From Kiloniellaceae bacterium (GTDB lineage Bacteria > Pseudomonadota > Alphaproteobacteria > Kiloniellales > Kiloniellaceae): DNA of 64,000 nucleotides. The stretch is from the NCBI GenBank assembly GCA_021776195.1, contig JAJFGK010000077.1:35982-99981 (forward strand), given 5' to 3'. The notes under the pieces were generated by a model. The model saw only the letters and a program-made list of their open reading frames with translations, was not told where the DNA came from and did no database searches. A program made the position numbers and the translations under genes. Below are positions 20,917 through 29,422 of the stretch, piece after piece (within the stretch, counting starts at the first letter, position 1; each line of letters begins with the position of its first letter).

Positions 20917-21429
20917 CTAGCCCCGCCGCTCCAGCACCACCTTGTCGTAGCGCAGCGCCGGCCCGCCGGGCTGGTCCTCGATCTGGGACTCGCGGCTGAC
21001 CTCGCGCCAGTCGGCCGGATCGATCTCCGGAAAAAGCGTGTCGCCCTCGAGCGTCGCGTCGATCTCCGTCACATAGAGCCGGTCCGCCAGAGGCAGGGCC
21101 TGGGCATAGATCTGGCCGCCGCCGGCGACCATGATTTCCGCCGCGCCGCGCGCCTCGGCTTTGTCCCGGGCGATGAGCAGGGCGCTCGGCAGGTCGGCGG
21201 CGACTGTCACGCCTTCGATGGCAAGTCCGTCCTGGCGGGTCACCACGATGGTGTCGCGGCCCGGCAGCGGGCGGCCGATCGACTCGAAGGTCTTGCGCCC
21301 CATGACCAGGGGCTTGCCCATGGTCAGGGACTTGAAGTAGCGCATCTCGCCCGACAGGCGCCAGGGCATGGCCCCCTCCCGGCCGATAACCCGGTTGCGC
21401 GTCATGGCGACGACCAGTGCCGTTTCCAT
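20917..21429 (-). CDS. folA: dihydrofolate reductase
   Basis: A 170-residue enzyme that reduces dihydrofolate with NADPH. Family motifs: ALVVAMTRNRVIGREGAMPW at the N-terminus, LVMGRKTFESIGRPLPGR (NADPH), and MVAGGGQIYAQALPLADRLY. It is 10 bp downstream of thyA in the same direction. The pair is functionally linked, since ThyA makes the dihydrofolate that FolA recycles. Confidence 0.96.
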   Translation of the reverse strand: METALVVAMTRNRVIGREGAMPWRLSGEMRYFKSLTMGKPLVMGRKTFESIGRPLPGRDTIVVTRQDGLAIEGVTVAADLPSALLIARDKAEARGAAEIMVAGGGQIYAQALPLADRLYVTEIDATLEGDTLFPEIDPADWREVSRESQIEDQPGGPALRYDKVVLERRG

Positions 21430-21439
21430 GGGTCGCCCG

Positions 21440-22234
21440 TCAAACCGCGATGGCGGCGGGAATATGCGGATGGGCGCGGTAGCCCTCGAGGGTGAAGTCC
21501 TCGTAGCGAAAGGCGAAGATGTCGCGCACCGCGGGGTTGATCGCCATGCGCGGCGGGGCCAGGGGTTCGCGGGCCAGCTGCTCGTCGACCTGCGCCAGAT
21601 GGTTGCTGTAGAGGTGGGCGTCGCCGAAGCTGTGGATGAACTCGCCGGGCTCGAGCCCGGTCACCTGGGCCACCATCAGGGTGAGCAGCGCATAGGAGGC
21701 GATGTTGAAGGGCACGCCGAGAAAAACGTCGGCGGAGCGCTGATAGAGCTGACAGGACAGCCGGCCCTGGGCGACATAGAACTGGAACAGGCAGTGGCAG
21801 GGCGGCAGCGCCATCTGGTCGATCTGGGCGACGTTCCAGGCGCAGACGATATGCCGGCGGGACTCGGGGTTGGCGCGGATCTGCTCGACCACCCGGGCGA
21901 TCTGGTCGATGCCGGCGCCGTCGGGGGTCGGCCAACTGCGCCACTGCACCCCATAGACCGGTCCCAGGTCGCCCTCGGCATCGGCCCAGTCGTCCCAGAT
22001 CGAGACTCCCGCCGCCTTGAGCGAGGCAACGTTGCGCTCGCCGCGCAGGAACCAGAGCAATTCATGGATGATCGACTTCAGATGCAGGCGCTTGGTGGTC
22101 AAAAGCGGAAACCCGGCAGCCAGGTCGAAGCGCATCTGGTGGCCAAAAATGCCGCGCGTGCCGACGCCGGTCCGGTCGTCCCGATCGACGCCCCGGTCGC
22201 GCACCTGGCGCATCAGCTCAAGGTATTGGCGCAT
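21440..22234 (-). CDS. thyA: thymidylate synthase (ThyA type)
   Basis: A 264-residue enzyme converting dUMP to dTMP with methylenetetrahydrofolate. The catalytic Cys is in [12 protein letters not shown]; other family segments are [30 protein letters not shown] and the C-terminal IPAAIAV. ATG 22234 gives exactly the E. coli ThyA length; an upstream in-frame ATG would add seven residues. It forms an operon with folA. Confidence 0.97.
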   Translation of the reverse strand: MRQYLELMRQVRDRGVDRDDRTGVGTRGIFGHQMRFDLAAGFPLLTTKRLHLKSIIHELLWFLRGERNVASLKAAGVSIWDDWADAEGDLGPVYGVQWRSWPTPDGAGIDQIARVVEQIRANPESRRHIVCAWNVAQIDQMALPPCHCLFQFYVAQGRLSCQLYQRSADVFLGVPFNIASYALLTLMVAQVTGLEPGEFIHSFGDAHLYSNHLAQVDEQLAREPLAPPRMAINPAVRDIFAFRYEDFTLEGYRAHPHIPAAIAV

Positions 22235-22379
22235 CGCCGCATCTGCTCCCTTCACGCCAGACTAGTCAATTGTAGACCAGGGAGTCGATTCGCAAGGACC
22301 TGTCCGATGCCTCCTTTCGGTTAATTCGCCTGGCCGTGGGAAGCGAACCAAGGACCTTTCTTCCTTAACCTTCCATCCC

Positions 22380-22385
22380 TATATT
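22380..22385 (+). promoter_or_regulatory. candidate -10 box of ssrA
   Basis: TATATT at 22380-22385 precedes by about 7 bp the first structured part of the tmRNA precursor. The matching -35 region is poor (TTTCTT at about 22357). Confidence 0.35.
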
Positions 22386-22389
22386 ACAG

Positions 22390-22722
22390 GGGTCGGCTTG
22401 CCGACTATGGTGCTAAACGAGCCTATGGAATAAGCGTTGCGGACCCGGGGGCAGTACCCGGCGCCTCCACCATCTTCGCCGCCGCGGGTCTCAGGCCGGC
22501 GGCGGCTCCAGGGGGGCGAAACAGGATCGACGCGCGTGGTAAAGGTAGATTCGGTGCCCGGTATGGTCCCGCCGTTATCGGACCAACAATGTAGTTGCGA
22601 ATGACAACTATGCTGAGGCACGCCTCGCCGCGTAATGCGGTCGGGTTAGCCAACTTTAAGCCCTGATCGGTCAGACTTTCAGGCGGGGTTCGGGGCACAC
22701 CTGGCAACAGAAGTGCCCCACT
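22390..22722 (+). ncRNA. ssrA: transfer-messenger RNA, circularly permuted two-piece form
   Basis: tmRNA rescues stalled ribosomes and tags their products for proteolysis. The tag codons are at 22597-22632 (ANDNYAEARLAA), with a TAA stop at 22633. The gene is permuted: the acceptor piece comes first and ends with CGCCTCC-ACCA (22462-22472). About 40 nt of intervening spacer follow, then the coding piece beginning GGGGGCG (22512-22518), which pairs with CGCCTCC (one G-U) to form the acceptor stem, followed by AAACAGGATCGACG. A hairpin GGGGCAC/GTGCCCC (22692-22719) closes the 3' end. Outer ends are estimated. This arrangement is characteristic of alphaproteobacteria. Confidence 0.93.
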
Positions 22723-22780
22723 TATCTTGCCGGCGGCTAAGTCCGAGGCGCCGCAAAGTCGAAGGGGAAAAAGCGGCGCC

Positions 22781-23326
22781 ATGGCCGAAGATTTGATGCG
22801 CTATGATCGTCTCGTGGAAGATGCGCTACGGGGTGTCGTCAGGAGGGCTCTGCTCGAAGTCCTGGCAAACGGCCTGCCGGGCGAGCATCACTTCTATATC
22901 ACCTTTCGCAGCCAGTGCCCCGGCGTCCAGATGCCCGATAGCCTGCGCGCGACCTATCCCAATGAGATGACCATCGTACTGCAGCACCAGTACTGGGATC
23001 TGGTGATCGAGGAGGACCGCTTCGCGGTTTCCCTCAGCTTCAACAACATCCGCCACCATTTGAGCATTCCCTTCGAGGCCGTGGTCGCCTTCGCGGATCC
23101 CTCGGTGCGCTTCGGCCTTCAGTTCGAGTATGGCGACGAGGGCGACGAAGACGGGAGCGAAAGCGGGACCGGCGACGTGCTCGACAGCGAAGAATCCAGC
23201 AATGACGATGGCGCGGAACCGGATTCGAACGGGGCCGCAACGGCCGCCGATGGGATGGCCAACGACGGGACGACCTCGGGCGACGGCGCCACGGTCGTTA
23301 CGCTCGACAACTTTCGCAAAAAGTGA
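22781..23326 (+). CDS. sspB: ClpXP adaptor SspB (alphaproteobacterial type)
   Basis: A 181-residue adaptor that binds ssrA-tagged proteins and delivers them to ClpXP. The folded N-terminal domain (about residues 1-120) contains HFYITFRSQCPGV and YPNEMTIVLQHQYWDL, seen in the alpha SspB family. A long acidic, disordered linker follows, ending in VVTLDNFRKK, the ClpX-docking motif. I start at ATG 22781 after GAAGGGG. It lies just downstream of ssrA, the gene for the tag it recognises. Confidence 0.93.
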   Translation: MAEDLMRYDRLVEDALRGVVRRALLEVLANGLPGEHHFYITFRSQCPGVQMPDSLRATYPNEMTIVLQHQYWDLVIEEDRFAVSLSFNNIRHHLSIPFEAVVAFADPSVRFGLQFEYGDEGDEDGSESGTGDVLDSEESSNDDGAEPDSNGAATAADGMANDGTTSGDGATVVTLDNFRKK

Positions 23327-23372
23327 CGGCGGCCCCCAGGACCCCAATGCTCTACAGGTGAGTCGGTAAGAC

Positions 23373-23576
23373 CTAGCGCCGGGCGCGGGCGATCGCGCGC
23401 GGATCCCAGGGCTGTGCCTTGGGCTTGCTGGGCTTGGGCTCGGCCGAGGGCAGGCCGCCCTTGCGCCGCAACAGGGCGAGAAACTCCTTCTTGCGGCGCT
23501 CGAGTTCCCGCTGCTCTTCCTCGCTGAGCTGGGACTCCGGAATGTTGCTCAAGTCGCGCTGCGTCAGTTCGTCCAT
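23373..23576 (-). CDS. small charged protein of unknown function
   Basis: A 67-residue protein, acidic then basic. Residues 17-40 (SEEEQRELERRKKEFLALL) should form a charged helix; the C-terminus is rich in Lys, Pro and Arg. I do not recognise a family. The start is supported by a good AAAGGA ribosome site about 10 nt upstream. It is convergent with sspB and divergent from the hydrolase gene. Confidence 0.6.
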   Translation of the reverse strand: MDELTQRDLSNIPESQLSEEEQRELERRKKEFLALLRRKGGLPSAEPKPSKPKAQPWDPRAIARARR

Positions 23577-23716
23577 CTTGCGGTCCTTTCCGGCGCGACC
23601 CGCCCGAAAGAGAAAACCACGGAGGGCGGCGCGCGCTGGTCATGCTCCCAAGCCTGGGTTAAGACTTCGTTATCCAAGGACCACATTGCGGCGAGACCGC
23701 ACGGAGCGCCTTTCCG

Positions 23717-24376
23717 GTGACATCTTCGACGTCTTATCTGATCGATGGACCCGGGAAGGCTCCCTTGACGGTGATCCTGGCGCACGGCGCCGGCGCGCCG
23801 ATGGACACGCCCTTCATGACCGCCTTCGCCAGCGGGCTGGCGGCGCAGGGCTGGCGGGTCCTGCGCTTCGAGTTCGCCTATATGGCGCGGCGCCGCCAAG
23901 ACGGCCGCAAGGCCCCGCCCGCGCCCCAGGCACGACTGCTCGAGGAGTGGCGCGCGGTGATCGAGACGGTCGCCGGGGCGGGCAAGGCCGGCGGCCTGAC
24001 GCCCCGCAATCTGGTCATCGGCGGCAAGTCGCTCGGCGGCCGTATGGCGAGCCTGGTCGCCGACGAAGCCGGGGTCGCCGGTCTGGTCTGTCTCGGCTAC
24101 CCCTTTCACCCGCCCGGCAAGCCCGAGCGCCTGCGCACCGCCCATCTGGCCGACCTGAAGACGCCGGCCCTGTTCGTTCAGGGGACCCGCGATCCTTTCG
24201 GCGGCGAGGCCGAGGTCGGCGCCTACGACCTGGCCCGCACGATCGGCTTTCACTGGGCCACGGATGGCGATCATGGGCTAAAACCGCGCAAAAGCTCTGG
24301 CGCGACGGAAAGCGGCAACTGGGACGCGGCGATCGGCGCCATGGACGGCTTTCTCCAAGGGCTCGCGAAGCCATGA
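23717..24376 (+). CDS. alpha/beta hydrolase, KANL3/Tex30-like
   Basis: A 219-residue hydrolase-fold protein. VILAHGAGAPMDTPFM forms the oxyanion-hole strand and loop, and VIGGKSLGGRMAS carries the nucleophile elbow (GxSxGG) typical of the KANL3/Tex30 group. FVQGTRDPFGG and GDHGLKP supply the likely Asp and His. The substrate is unknown. The start is GTG. Its stop overlaps the next ATG (ATGA), starting a coupled run of genes. Confidence 0.85.
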   Translation: MTSSTSYLIDGPGKAPLTVILAHGAGAPMDTPFMTAFASGLAAQGWRVLRFEFAYMARRRQDGRKAPPAPQARLLEEWRAVIETVAGAGKAGGLTPRNLVIGGKSLGGRMASLVADEAGVAGLVCLGYPFHPPGKPERLRTAHLADLKTPALFVQGTRDPFGGEAEVGAYDLARTIGFHWATDGDHGLKPRKSSGATESGNWDAAIGAMDGFLQGLAKP

Positions 24377-24741
24377 GCCGCCCCCTGCCCGACGCCGTGA
24401 GCAGCGCGGTCCTGCGCATGATGCCTCTGGGGCCGGTGGAGGCGCGCCGCATGTTCGGCGGCTACGGGGTCTTTCTCGACGGCTTGATGTTTGCTCTCTT
24501 CGCCGACGAGGTCCTTTACTTCAAGACCGACCCGGACAACGAGGCGCGGTTCCGCGCCGCCGGATCGGAGCCCTTCACCTTTCGGCGCAAGGGCCGCACC
24601 GTGGCGATGTCCTACTGGCGCGCACCCGAGGCCTGCGGAACCGATCCCGATGCGCTGCTGGAATGGGCCCGGACCGGCCACGAGGCCGCGCGCCGCGCCG
24701 CCGCCCGCAAACCCGCAAAAAAGGAGAAAAGGGGCCGATGA
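24373..24741 (+). CDS. TfoX/Sxy N-terminal domain protein
   Basis: A 122-residue protein with the TfoX N-terminal fold: VEARRMFGGYGVFLDGLMFAL, LYFKTDPDNEARF and FTFRRKGRTVAMSYWRAPE. The C-terminal tail is Lys/Arg/Ala-rich. In gammaproteobacteria the domain occurs in competence regulators, but in alphaproteobacteria stand-alone copies have no known role. ATGA overlaps link it with genes on both sides, so the three are translated together. Confidence 0.88.
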   Translation: MSRPLPDAVSSAVLRMMPLGPVEARRMFGGYGVFLDGLMFALFADEVLYFKTDPDNEARFRAAGSEPFTFRRKGRTVAMSYWRAPEACGTDPDALLEWARTGHEAARRAAARKPAKKEKRGR

Positions 24742-25628
24742 ACCGTGGAATAGACCATCTGGTGCTGATGGTTCGTGATCTCGAGGCCGCCGCGGCGCGC
24801 TACCGCGCCATGGGCTTCACCATCACCCCCAAAGCCCAGCACGCTTGGGGCACCGCCAATGCGCTCGCCCAGCTCCAGGGAAATTTCCTGGAGCTGCTCA
24901 CGGTCGACCGGCCCCATTTGATCGTCGAGGCCGAGAGCGGCCATTTTTCCTTTGGCACCGCCAACCGCGACTTCCTGGCCAAGCGCGAGGGCTGTTCCAT
25001 GCTGGTCTTCGAGAGCCAAGACGCCCGCGCCGACGTGCGCGACTTCGTCGGGCAAAGCCTGACGACCTACGAGCCCTTCGATTTTCAGCGCCAGGCGAGA
25101 CTCCCCGACGGCAGCGAGGTGACGGTCGGCTTCTCCCTTGCCTTCGTCACCGACCCGCGTATGCCGCAGGTCACGCTTTTCTGCTGCCAGCAACAGGCCC
25201 CGCAGCACTTCTGGAAGCCGGACTATCAGGTCCACCCGAACACGGCGATCCGCTGCGAGGAGGTTCTGCTGGTGGCCGAGGACCCGCACGACCTGGGCGA
25301 TACCTTCGAGGCCATCCAGGGCAAGGGCAGCGCCAGCCTGCTGGCCCAGGGCCTGAAGATCCTGACCGCGCGCGGCCACGTCACCCTGCTGACCCCCGAG
25401 GGCTTCGAGCAGCGCTTTCCCGGCGTCCTGCCGAAACGGCGGATGGGCGAGCCGGCCGCGACGCCGCTGCTGCGCGGCTATGGGATCGCGGTGGCCGATC
25501 TGGCGGCCTGCGAAGCCGCCCTCGACAAGGGCGGCGTGCCCTTCCGGCGCTATGCCGGGCGGCTCCAGGTCCTGCCCGGCGATGCCTTTGGCTGCGCCAT
25601 CGAGTTCACCCAGTCCGAGGAGGGGTGA
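24738..25628 (+). CDS. glyoxalase-like (VOC superfamily) domain protein
   Basis: A 296-residue protein beginning IDHLVLMVRDLEAAAARYRAMGF, the usual first strand and helix of VOC metalloenzymes. It then carries HAWGTANALAQLQGNFLELL with a plausible metal His/Glu pair, and has a second VOC-like half. It matches the Glyoxalase_3-like group of two-module proteins; the reaction is unknown. The start ATG overlaps the TfoX-like gene stop (ATGA). Confidence 0.82.
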   Translation: MNRGIDHLVLMVRDLEAAAARYRAMGFTITPKAQHAWGTANALAQLQGNFLELLTVDRPHLIVEAESGHFSFGTANRDFLAKREGCSMLVFESQDARADVRDFVGQSLTTYEPFDFQRQARLPDGSEVTVGFSLAFVTDPRMPQVTLFCCQQQAPQHFWKPDYQVHPNTAIRCEEVLLVAEDPHDLGDTFEAIQGKGSASLLAQGLKILTARGHVTLLTPEGFEQRFPGVLPKRRMGEPAATPLLRGYGIAVADLAACEAALDKGGVPFRRYAGRLQVLPGDAFGCAIEFTQSEEG

Positions 25629-25634
25629 GGCCAG

Positions 25635-26312
25635 GTGTTTTCCTTCTACGGTCTGACGGCACTCGACTACATCGCGCTGGCGGTGCTGCTGTCGCTCTGG
25701 TCCGGCTTCACGCTGATCGCCGATTCCAGCCGGGTCCGCGATCGCACCATCGGCGTCACCATGGGGCGCTACCGCGAGCGCTGGATGGCCGAGATGACCA
25801 AGCGCGAGAACCGCATCGGCGATATCCAGATCGCCCGCAACCAGATGAACGGCGCGGCCTTCTTCGCCTCGGCGGCAATCTTCGCGGCCGGCGGCGTGTT
25901 CGCCCTTTTGGGGGCGACCGACCAGGCCATGGACCTGATCCACGCCCTGCCGATCGCCAATCAGGCAACGCCGCTCGCCTGGAGTGTCAAGCTGCTCTGC
26001 CTCGTGGTGCTGCTGGCCCACGCCTTCTTCAAGTTCGCCTGGGCCTTTCGCCTCTATAACTATTGCTCGGTCCTGATCGGCGCGACACCGGACCATTCCG
26101 ACGAGGCGCTCGAGGAGGCGGCGCGCGCGGCGGCGGTCAACAACCTGGCGGCCCAGCATTTCACCCGCGGTCTGCGCGCGCTCTTTTTCAGCCTCGCCTT
26201 CCTCGGCTGGTTCGTCCACCCCCTGCTGCTGGTCTTCGCCAGCATCCTGGTGGTGCTGGTACTCTACCGCCGCGAGTTCCGCTCGCGCTCCTTGAAGATC
26301 CTGCAGAACTGA
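25635..26312 (+). CDS. DUF599 family membrane protein
   Basis: A 225-residue protein with four likely membrane helices (about residues 8-28, 72-95, 110-135 and 180-210). Conserved-looking DUF599 features are LIADSSRVRDRTIGVTMG near the N-terminus and HAFFKFAWAFRLYNYCSVLIGA in the middle. Function unknown. GTG start, 6 bp after the glyoxalase-like gene, so it is the last gene of the run. Confidence 0.85.
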   Translation: MFSFYGLTALDYIALAVLLSLWSGFTLIADSSRVRDRTIGVTMGRYRERWMAEMTKRENRIGDIQIARNQMNGAAFFASAAIFAAGGVFALLGATDQAMDLIHALPIANQATPLAWSVKLLCLVVLLAHAFFKFAWAFRLYNYCSVLIGATPDHSDEALEEAARAAAVNNLAAQHFTRGLRALFFSLAFLGWFVHPLLLVFASILVVLVLYRREFRSRSLKILQN

Positions 26313-26349
26313 GGACTCGCGATCGGCGCCAAGCCAAAGAAAGGCGCCA

Positions 26350-26560
26350 GGGTCTGCGGACAAGTGGAGGTCATTCCGGCCGCGACTTTTCTCCAAATCT
26401 TCGATTTGGGAAGAAAAGTCAGCGAGCCGGGAGCTCGGCGGAAATGAGATCAGGCGTCGGCCCGAGATTCCGGATTCCTCGCTTCGACAGCCAAATCGAA
26501 GATTTGGGCCGAACCGGGTTCCGGAATGACATTCCCTGGAATGCGATTGTCAACAGACCC
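26350..26560. repeat. dispersed MITE-like repeat, copy 1
   Basis: A 211-bp element beginning GGGTCTGCGGACAAGTGG and ending in the inverted form (AACAGACCC). A second copy lies inverted at 54876-55091. Shared blocks include GGCCGCGACTTTTCTCCAA and CCAAATCGAAGATTTGGGCC. The palindromic block CCAAATC-GAA-GATTTGG occurs in both halves. No ORF is inside. Its right end meets the stop codon of the neighbouring minus-strand gene. Confidence 0.8.
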
Positions 26561-26940
26561 TAGGCCGGGCCGGGCACCTTGGGGATCGGCAGGGCGAAAC
26601 CCAACGCGCTGTCGACCGCGCCGTTGATCGCCGACCAGACGGCCCCGACGATGGCGTTCCAGGCTTTCTCGATGGTCAGGATCGTCAAGGCGGCGACGGT
26701 GCGCGCGAAGTTCGCCGCGAGAGTGGCCAGATCGTTGAGGAACCAGTCGCGATCCTCTTCGTCCAGTTCGCCCTTGATGGTGCCTTCGGTGATCCAGGCC
26801 GCCTGCTTGGCCAGGGCCTTGGCCTGACGCTCGGCGAATTCGACGTGGTTCTTGATATCGTCGTTGATCGCGCCACTGAGCGCACCCAGCAGATCTTTGA
26901 TCAACGCGTCGACATCGATCGCATCAGTGATGGATGGCAT
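26560..26940 (-). CDS. hypothetical amphipathic/membrane-associated protein
   Basis: A 126-residue protein of unknown family. Residues 15-30 and 85-118 contain small-residue and hydrophobic helices (LLGALSGAI; AIVGAVWSAINGAVDSALGF) separated by a charged helix (HVEFAERQAKALAKQA). The pattern suggests an amphipathic or membrane-inserting protein. The last base of its TAG stop overlaps a dispersed repeat. It is followed on the same strand by the lipoprotein gene upstream at 26969, 28 bp away, so the two likely form a unit. Confidence 0.55.
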   Translation of the reverse strand: MPSITDAIDVDALIKDLLGALSGAINDDIKNHVEFAERQAKALAKQAAWITEGTIKGELDEEDRDWFLNDLATLAANFARTVAALTILTIEKAWNAIVGAVWSAINGAVDSALGFALPIPKVPGPA

Positions 26941-26968
26941 GGCTGCACTCCTTGATCTCTCGAAATTC

Positions 26969-27493
26969 TTAGCGCTCGAGGGCCTTTTCGTAGGTCAGCG
27001 CCTGATCGATGGAAATCTCATAAGACCCCTTGAATCCCTTCACGATGCCTTCTTTCAGACCTTTGGCCCGATCGTTGCTTTTCATCCTGGTCAGGGTATC
27101 GATAACCTTTTCCAGGATCTTGTCGGTCGGGGCCTTGAGCACCTCGATCTCATTGGGCTCGGAGTCCTCCGAAGATCCAATTCCGAGCCACTTGGCGACC
27201 ATCGGCCGCGGCGTCGGGCGGCTCAAGACCTGCAGCCGCAGGGCATCGAATTTTCCGATGAGGCTGTTGTAGGTGGCCTCTCGACGGTCGAAGGTCGCGG
27301 CCTCCACGCCGGACGAAACCGCCGCGAAATGTACCAGGGTCTGCTCGTTCGTTTTGATCAGTCCGTCGACGATGGAACGGTCGAAATCGGGCGCCAGCTT
27401 GACCGTGCAACCGGTTAGCAGAAGCAGGCAGGCAAAGGAGGCCAACAAGAGATTGCGGCCTTGACCGAGCACCGTGGCGGGCCTTCGTCTCAT
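26969..27493 (-). CDS. putative lipoprotein of unknown function
   Basis: A 174-residue protein with a lipoprotein signal peptide: basic N-terminus, hydrophobic core and lipobox LTGC (Cys29). The mature part is mostly helical and charged, with no domain I recognise. ATG 27493 is preceded by AAGGAG, and it is preferred over an upstream in-frame start that crosses a tandem repeat. It is first in a two-gene unit with the amphipathic protein downstream. Confidence 0.7.
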   Translation of the reverse strand: MRRRPATVLGQGRNLLLASFACLLLLTGCTVKLAPDFDRSIVDGLIKTNEQTLVHFAAVSSGVEAATFDRREATYNSLIGKFDALRLQVLSRPTPRPMVAKWLGIGSSEDSEPNEIEVLKAPTDKILEKVIDTLTRMKSNDRAKGLKEGIVKGFKGSYEISIDQALTYEKALER

Positions 27494-27506
27494 CGCTTGC
27501 TCCTTT

Positions 27507-27542
27507 ACTGTCGCGGAAGGGATTACTGTCGCGGAAGGGATT
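27507..27542. repeat. two-unit tandem repeat upstream of lipoprotein gene
   Basis: TACTGTCGCGGAAGGGAT occurs twice in tandem (18-bp unit). On the minus strand it lies directly before the ribosome site of the lipoprotein gene. Confidence 0.7.
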
Positions 27543-27750
27543 TTCACGCCGACCGGCGCCGGCAACATCTATACATGCAAAGGCCAGCATTGACGATAAT
27601 GAAATTGTAGCACGAAGAAAACCTGAGAACTTCCCTGCTTTATTTGACGCCGGGCCGCGACCTCGGCGGCCTGCGCTCTTGGCCGGCGGTGCCTCTGCTT
27701 CTACACTGCCAATGGATTCTATTTTTTTCCCGCCCGAGTTGGAGACCCTC

Positions 27751-29178
27751 ATGAGCCAGAAGACCCAGACCCGCGCCGAGAGCGATTCCATGGGCACGAT
27801 TCAGGTGCCGGCGGATGCCTATTGGGCGGCCCAGACGCAACGCTCGCTGAAGAACTTCCGCATTGGCGGCGAGCGCATGCCGGAAGCCCTGGTCAAGGCC
27901 CTGGGCGTGCAGAAGCTGGCCGCCTGCCGCGCCAACATGGCCCTCGGCGTGATGCCCAAGAAGCTCGGGCGGGCCATCGAAAAAGCCGCGCTGGAGGTCG
28001 CCTCCGGGTCCCTGATCGATCACTTTCCCCTGGTGGTCTGGCAGACCGGCTCGGGCACCCAGTCGAACATGAACGCCAACGAGGTCATCGCCGGGCGCGC
28101 CAACGAGATCCTGATCGGCCGGCGTGGCGGCAAGGAGCCGGTGCATCCCAACGACCACTGCAACATGGGACAGTCCTCCAACGATACTTTCCCGACCGCC
28201 ATGCACATCGCCGCCGCGCAGTTGATCGCCGGCGAGACCATTCCCGCCCTGGCCGCGCTGCACAAGGCGCTCGACGCCAAGGCCAAGGCCTACGGGAAAA
28301 TCATCAAGATCGGCCGCACCCACCTGATGGACGCGACGCCGCTCACCCTGGGTCAGGAATTCTCGGGCTACGCCCAGCAGGCCAAGAACGGGGTCAAGCG
28401 GCTGAAGGCCACCCTGCCCCACCTGCTCGAACTCGCCCAGGGCGGCACGGCGGTCGGCACCGGCCTGAACGCGATCCAGGGCTTCGACAAGCTCTTTGCC
28501 GCCGAGGTCGCCAAGGTCGCGGGACTACGCTTCGTCACCGCGCCCAACAAATTCGAGGCCCTGGCCGCCCACGACGCGGTCGTCGAGGCCTCCGGTGCCT
28601 TGAACGTGGTCGCCTGTTCGCTGATGAAGATCGCCAACGATATCCGCCTGCTCGGCTCCGGCCCGCGCTGCGGATTCGGCGAGATCCTGCTGCCGGCCAA
28701 CGAACCCGGGTCGTCGATCATGCCGGGCAAGGTCAATCCGACCCAGGCCGAGGCCATGACCATGGTCTGCGCCCAGGTCATGGGCAACCACACCACGGTC
28801 ACCGTCGCCGGCGCCACCGGGCATTTCGAACTCAACGTGTTCAAGCCGGTGATGATCTATTCGCTGCTGCAGTCGGCCAAGCTGATCGGCGACGCCTGCG
28901 ATTCCTTCCGCGCCAACTGTGTCGAGGGCATCGAGCCCAATCCGCAGCGAATCGACGCCCTGATGCGCGAATCGCTGATGCTGGTGACCGCGCTCAACCC
29001 CCACATCGGTTACGACAACGCCGCCAAGGTGGCCAAGAAGGCCTACGCCGAGAACACCACCTTGAAGGCCGCCGCCGACGCGCTCGGCCTGCTCACCCCG
29101 GCGGAGTTCGACCGCAAGGTCAAACCGGAAGAGATGATCGGCCCGCGCAAGCTGGCCAAGAAGGGCACGAAAAAGTAA
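27751..29178 (+). CDS. fumC: class II fumarate hydratase
   Basis: A 475-residue iron-independent fumarase of the TCA cycle. The family signature [15 protein letters not shown] is present, with [20 protein letters not shown] and [16 protein letters not shown] contributing active-site residues. ATG 27751 ([11 protein letters not shown]) follows GGAG at 7-nt spacing; an in-frame ATG farther up adds residues not seen in the family. It is followed 6 bp later by the RHH gene. Confidence 0.97.
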   Translation: MSQKTQTRAESDSMGTIQVPADAYWAAQTQRSLKNFRIGGERMPEALVKALGVQKLAACRANMALGVMPKKLGRAIEKAALEVASGSLIDHFPLVVWQTGSGTQSNMNANEVIAGRANEILIGRRGGKEPVHPNDHCNMGQSSNDTFPTAMHIAAAQLIAGETIPALAALHKALDAKAKAYGKIIKIGRTHLMDATPLTLGQEFSGYAQQAKNGVKRLKATLPHLLELAQGGTAVGTGLNAIQGFDKLFAAEVAKVAGLRFVTAPNKFEALAAHDAVVEASGALNVVACSLMKIANDIRLLGSGPRCGFGEILLPANEPGSSIMPGKVNPTQAEAMTMVCAQVMGNHTTVTVAGATGHFELNVFKPVMIYSLLQSAKLIGDACDSFRANCVEGIEPNPQRIDALMRESLMLVTALNPHIGYDNAAKVAKKAYAENTTLKAAADALGLLTPAEFDRKVKPEEMIGPRKLAKKGTKK

Positions 29179-29184
29179 GCCCCG

Positions 29185-29406
29185 GTGAAGAGCCGCCTGC
29201 GCAAGCATTCGGTCACGATCGCCGGCCACCGCACCTCGGTTTCGCTCGAGGAGGCCTTCTGGGAGGCACTGCGCGCCGCCGCCAGCGACCAGGGCCTCTC
29301 GTTGAACGCCCTCATCGAGCGGGTCGACGCCGAGCGCAGCGGCAACCTCTCGAGCGCCCTTCGGGTCTATGTGTTGGAGAAGGCGACAGCGCGCCCGCCG
29401 CCGTAA
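29185..29406 (+). CDS. ribbon-helix-helix domain protein (RHH_4 type)
   Basis: A 73-residue protein beginning KHSVTIAGHRTSVSLEEAFW and continuing LSLNALIERVDAER, which matches the RHH_4 arc-like domain common in alphaproteobacteria. It is probably a DNA-binding dimer; no target is known. GTG start, 6 bp after fumC, so probably co-transcribed with it. Confidence 0.85.
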   Translation: MKSRLRKHSVTIAGHRTSVSLEEAFWEALRAAASDQGLSLNALIERVDAERSGNLSSALRVYVLEKATARPPP

Positions 29407-29422
29407 ATCGCGACGCGCCTGT

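Noticed and set aside
22423..22782. Minus-strand ORF over the tmRNA gene
   Set aside because: It lies wholly on ssrA and its structured spacer; no coding signal.
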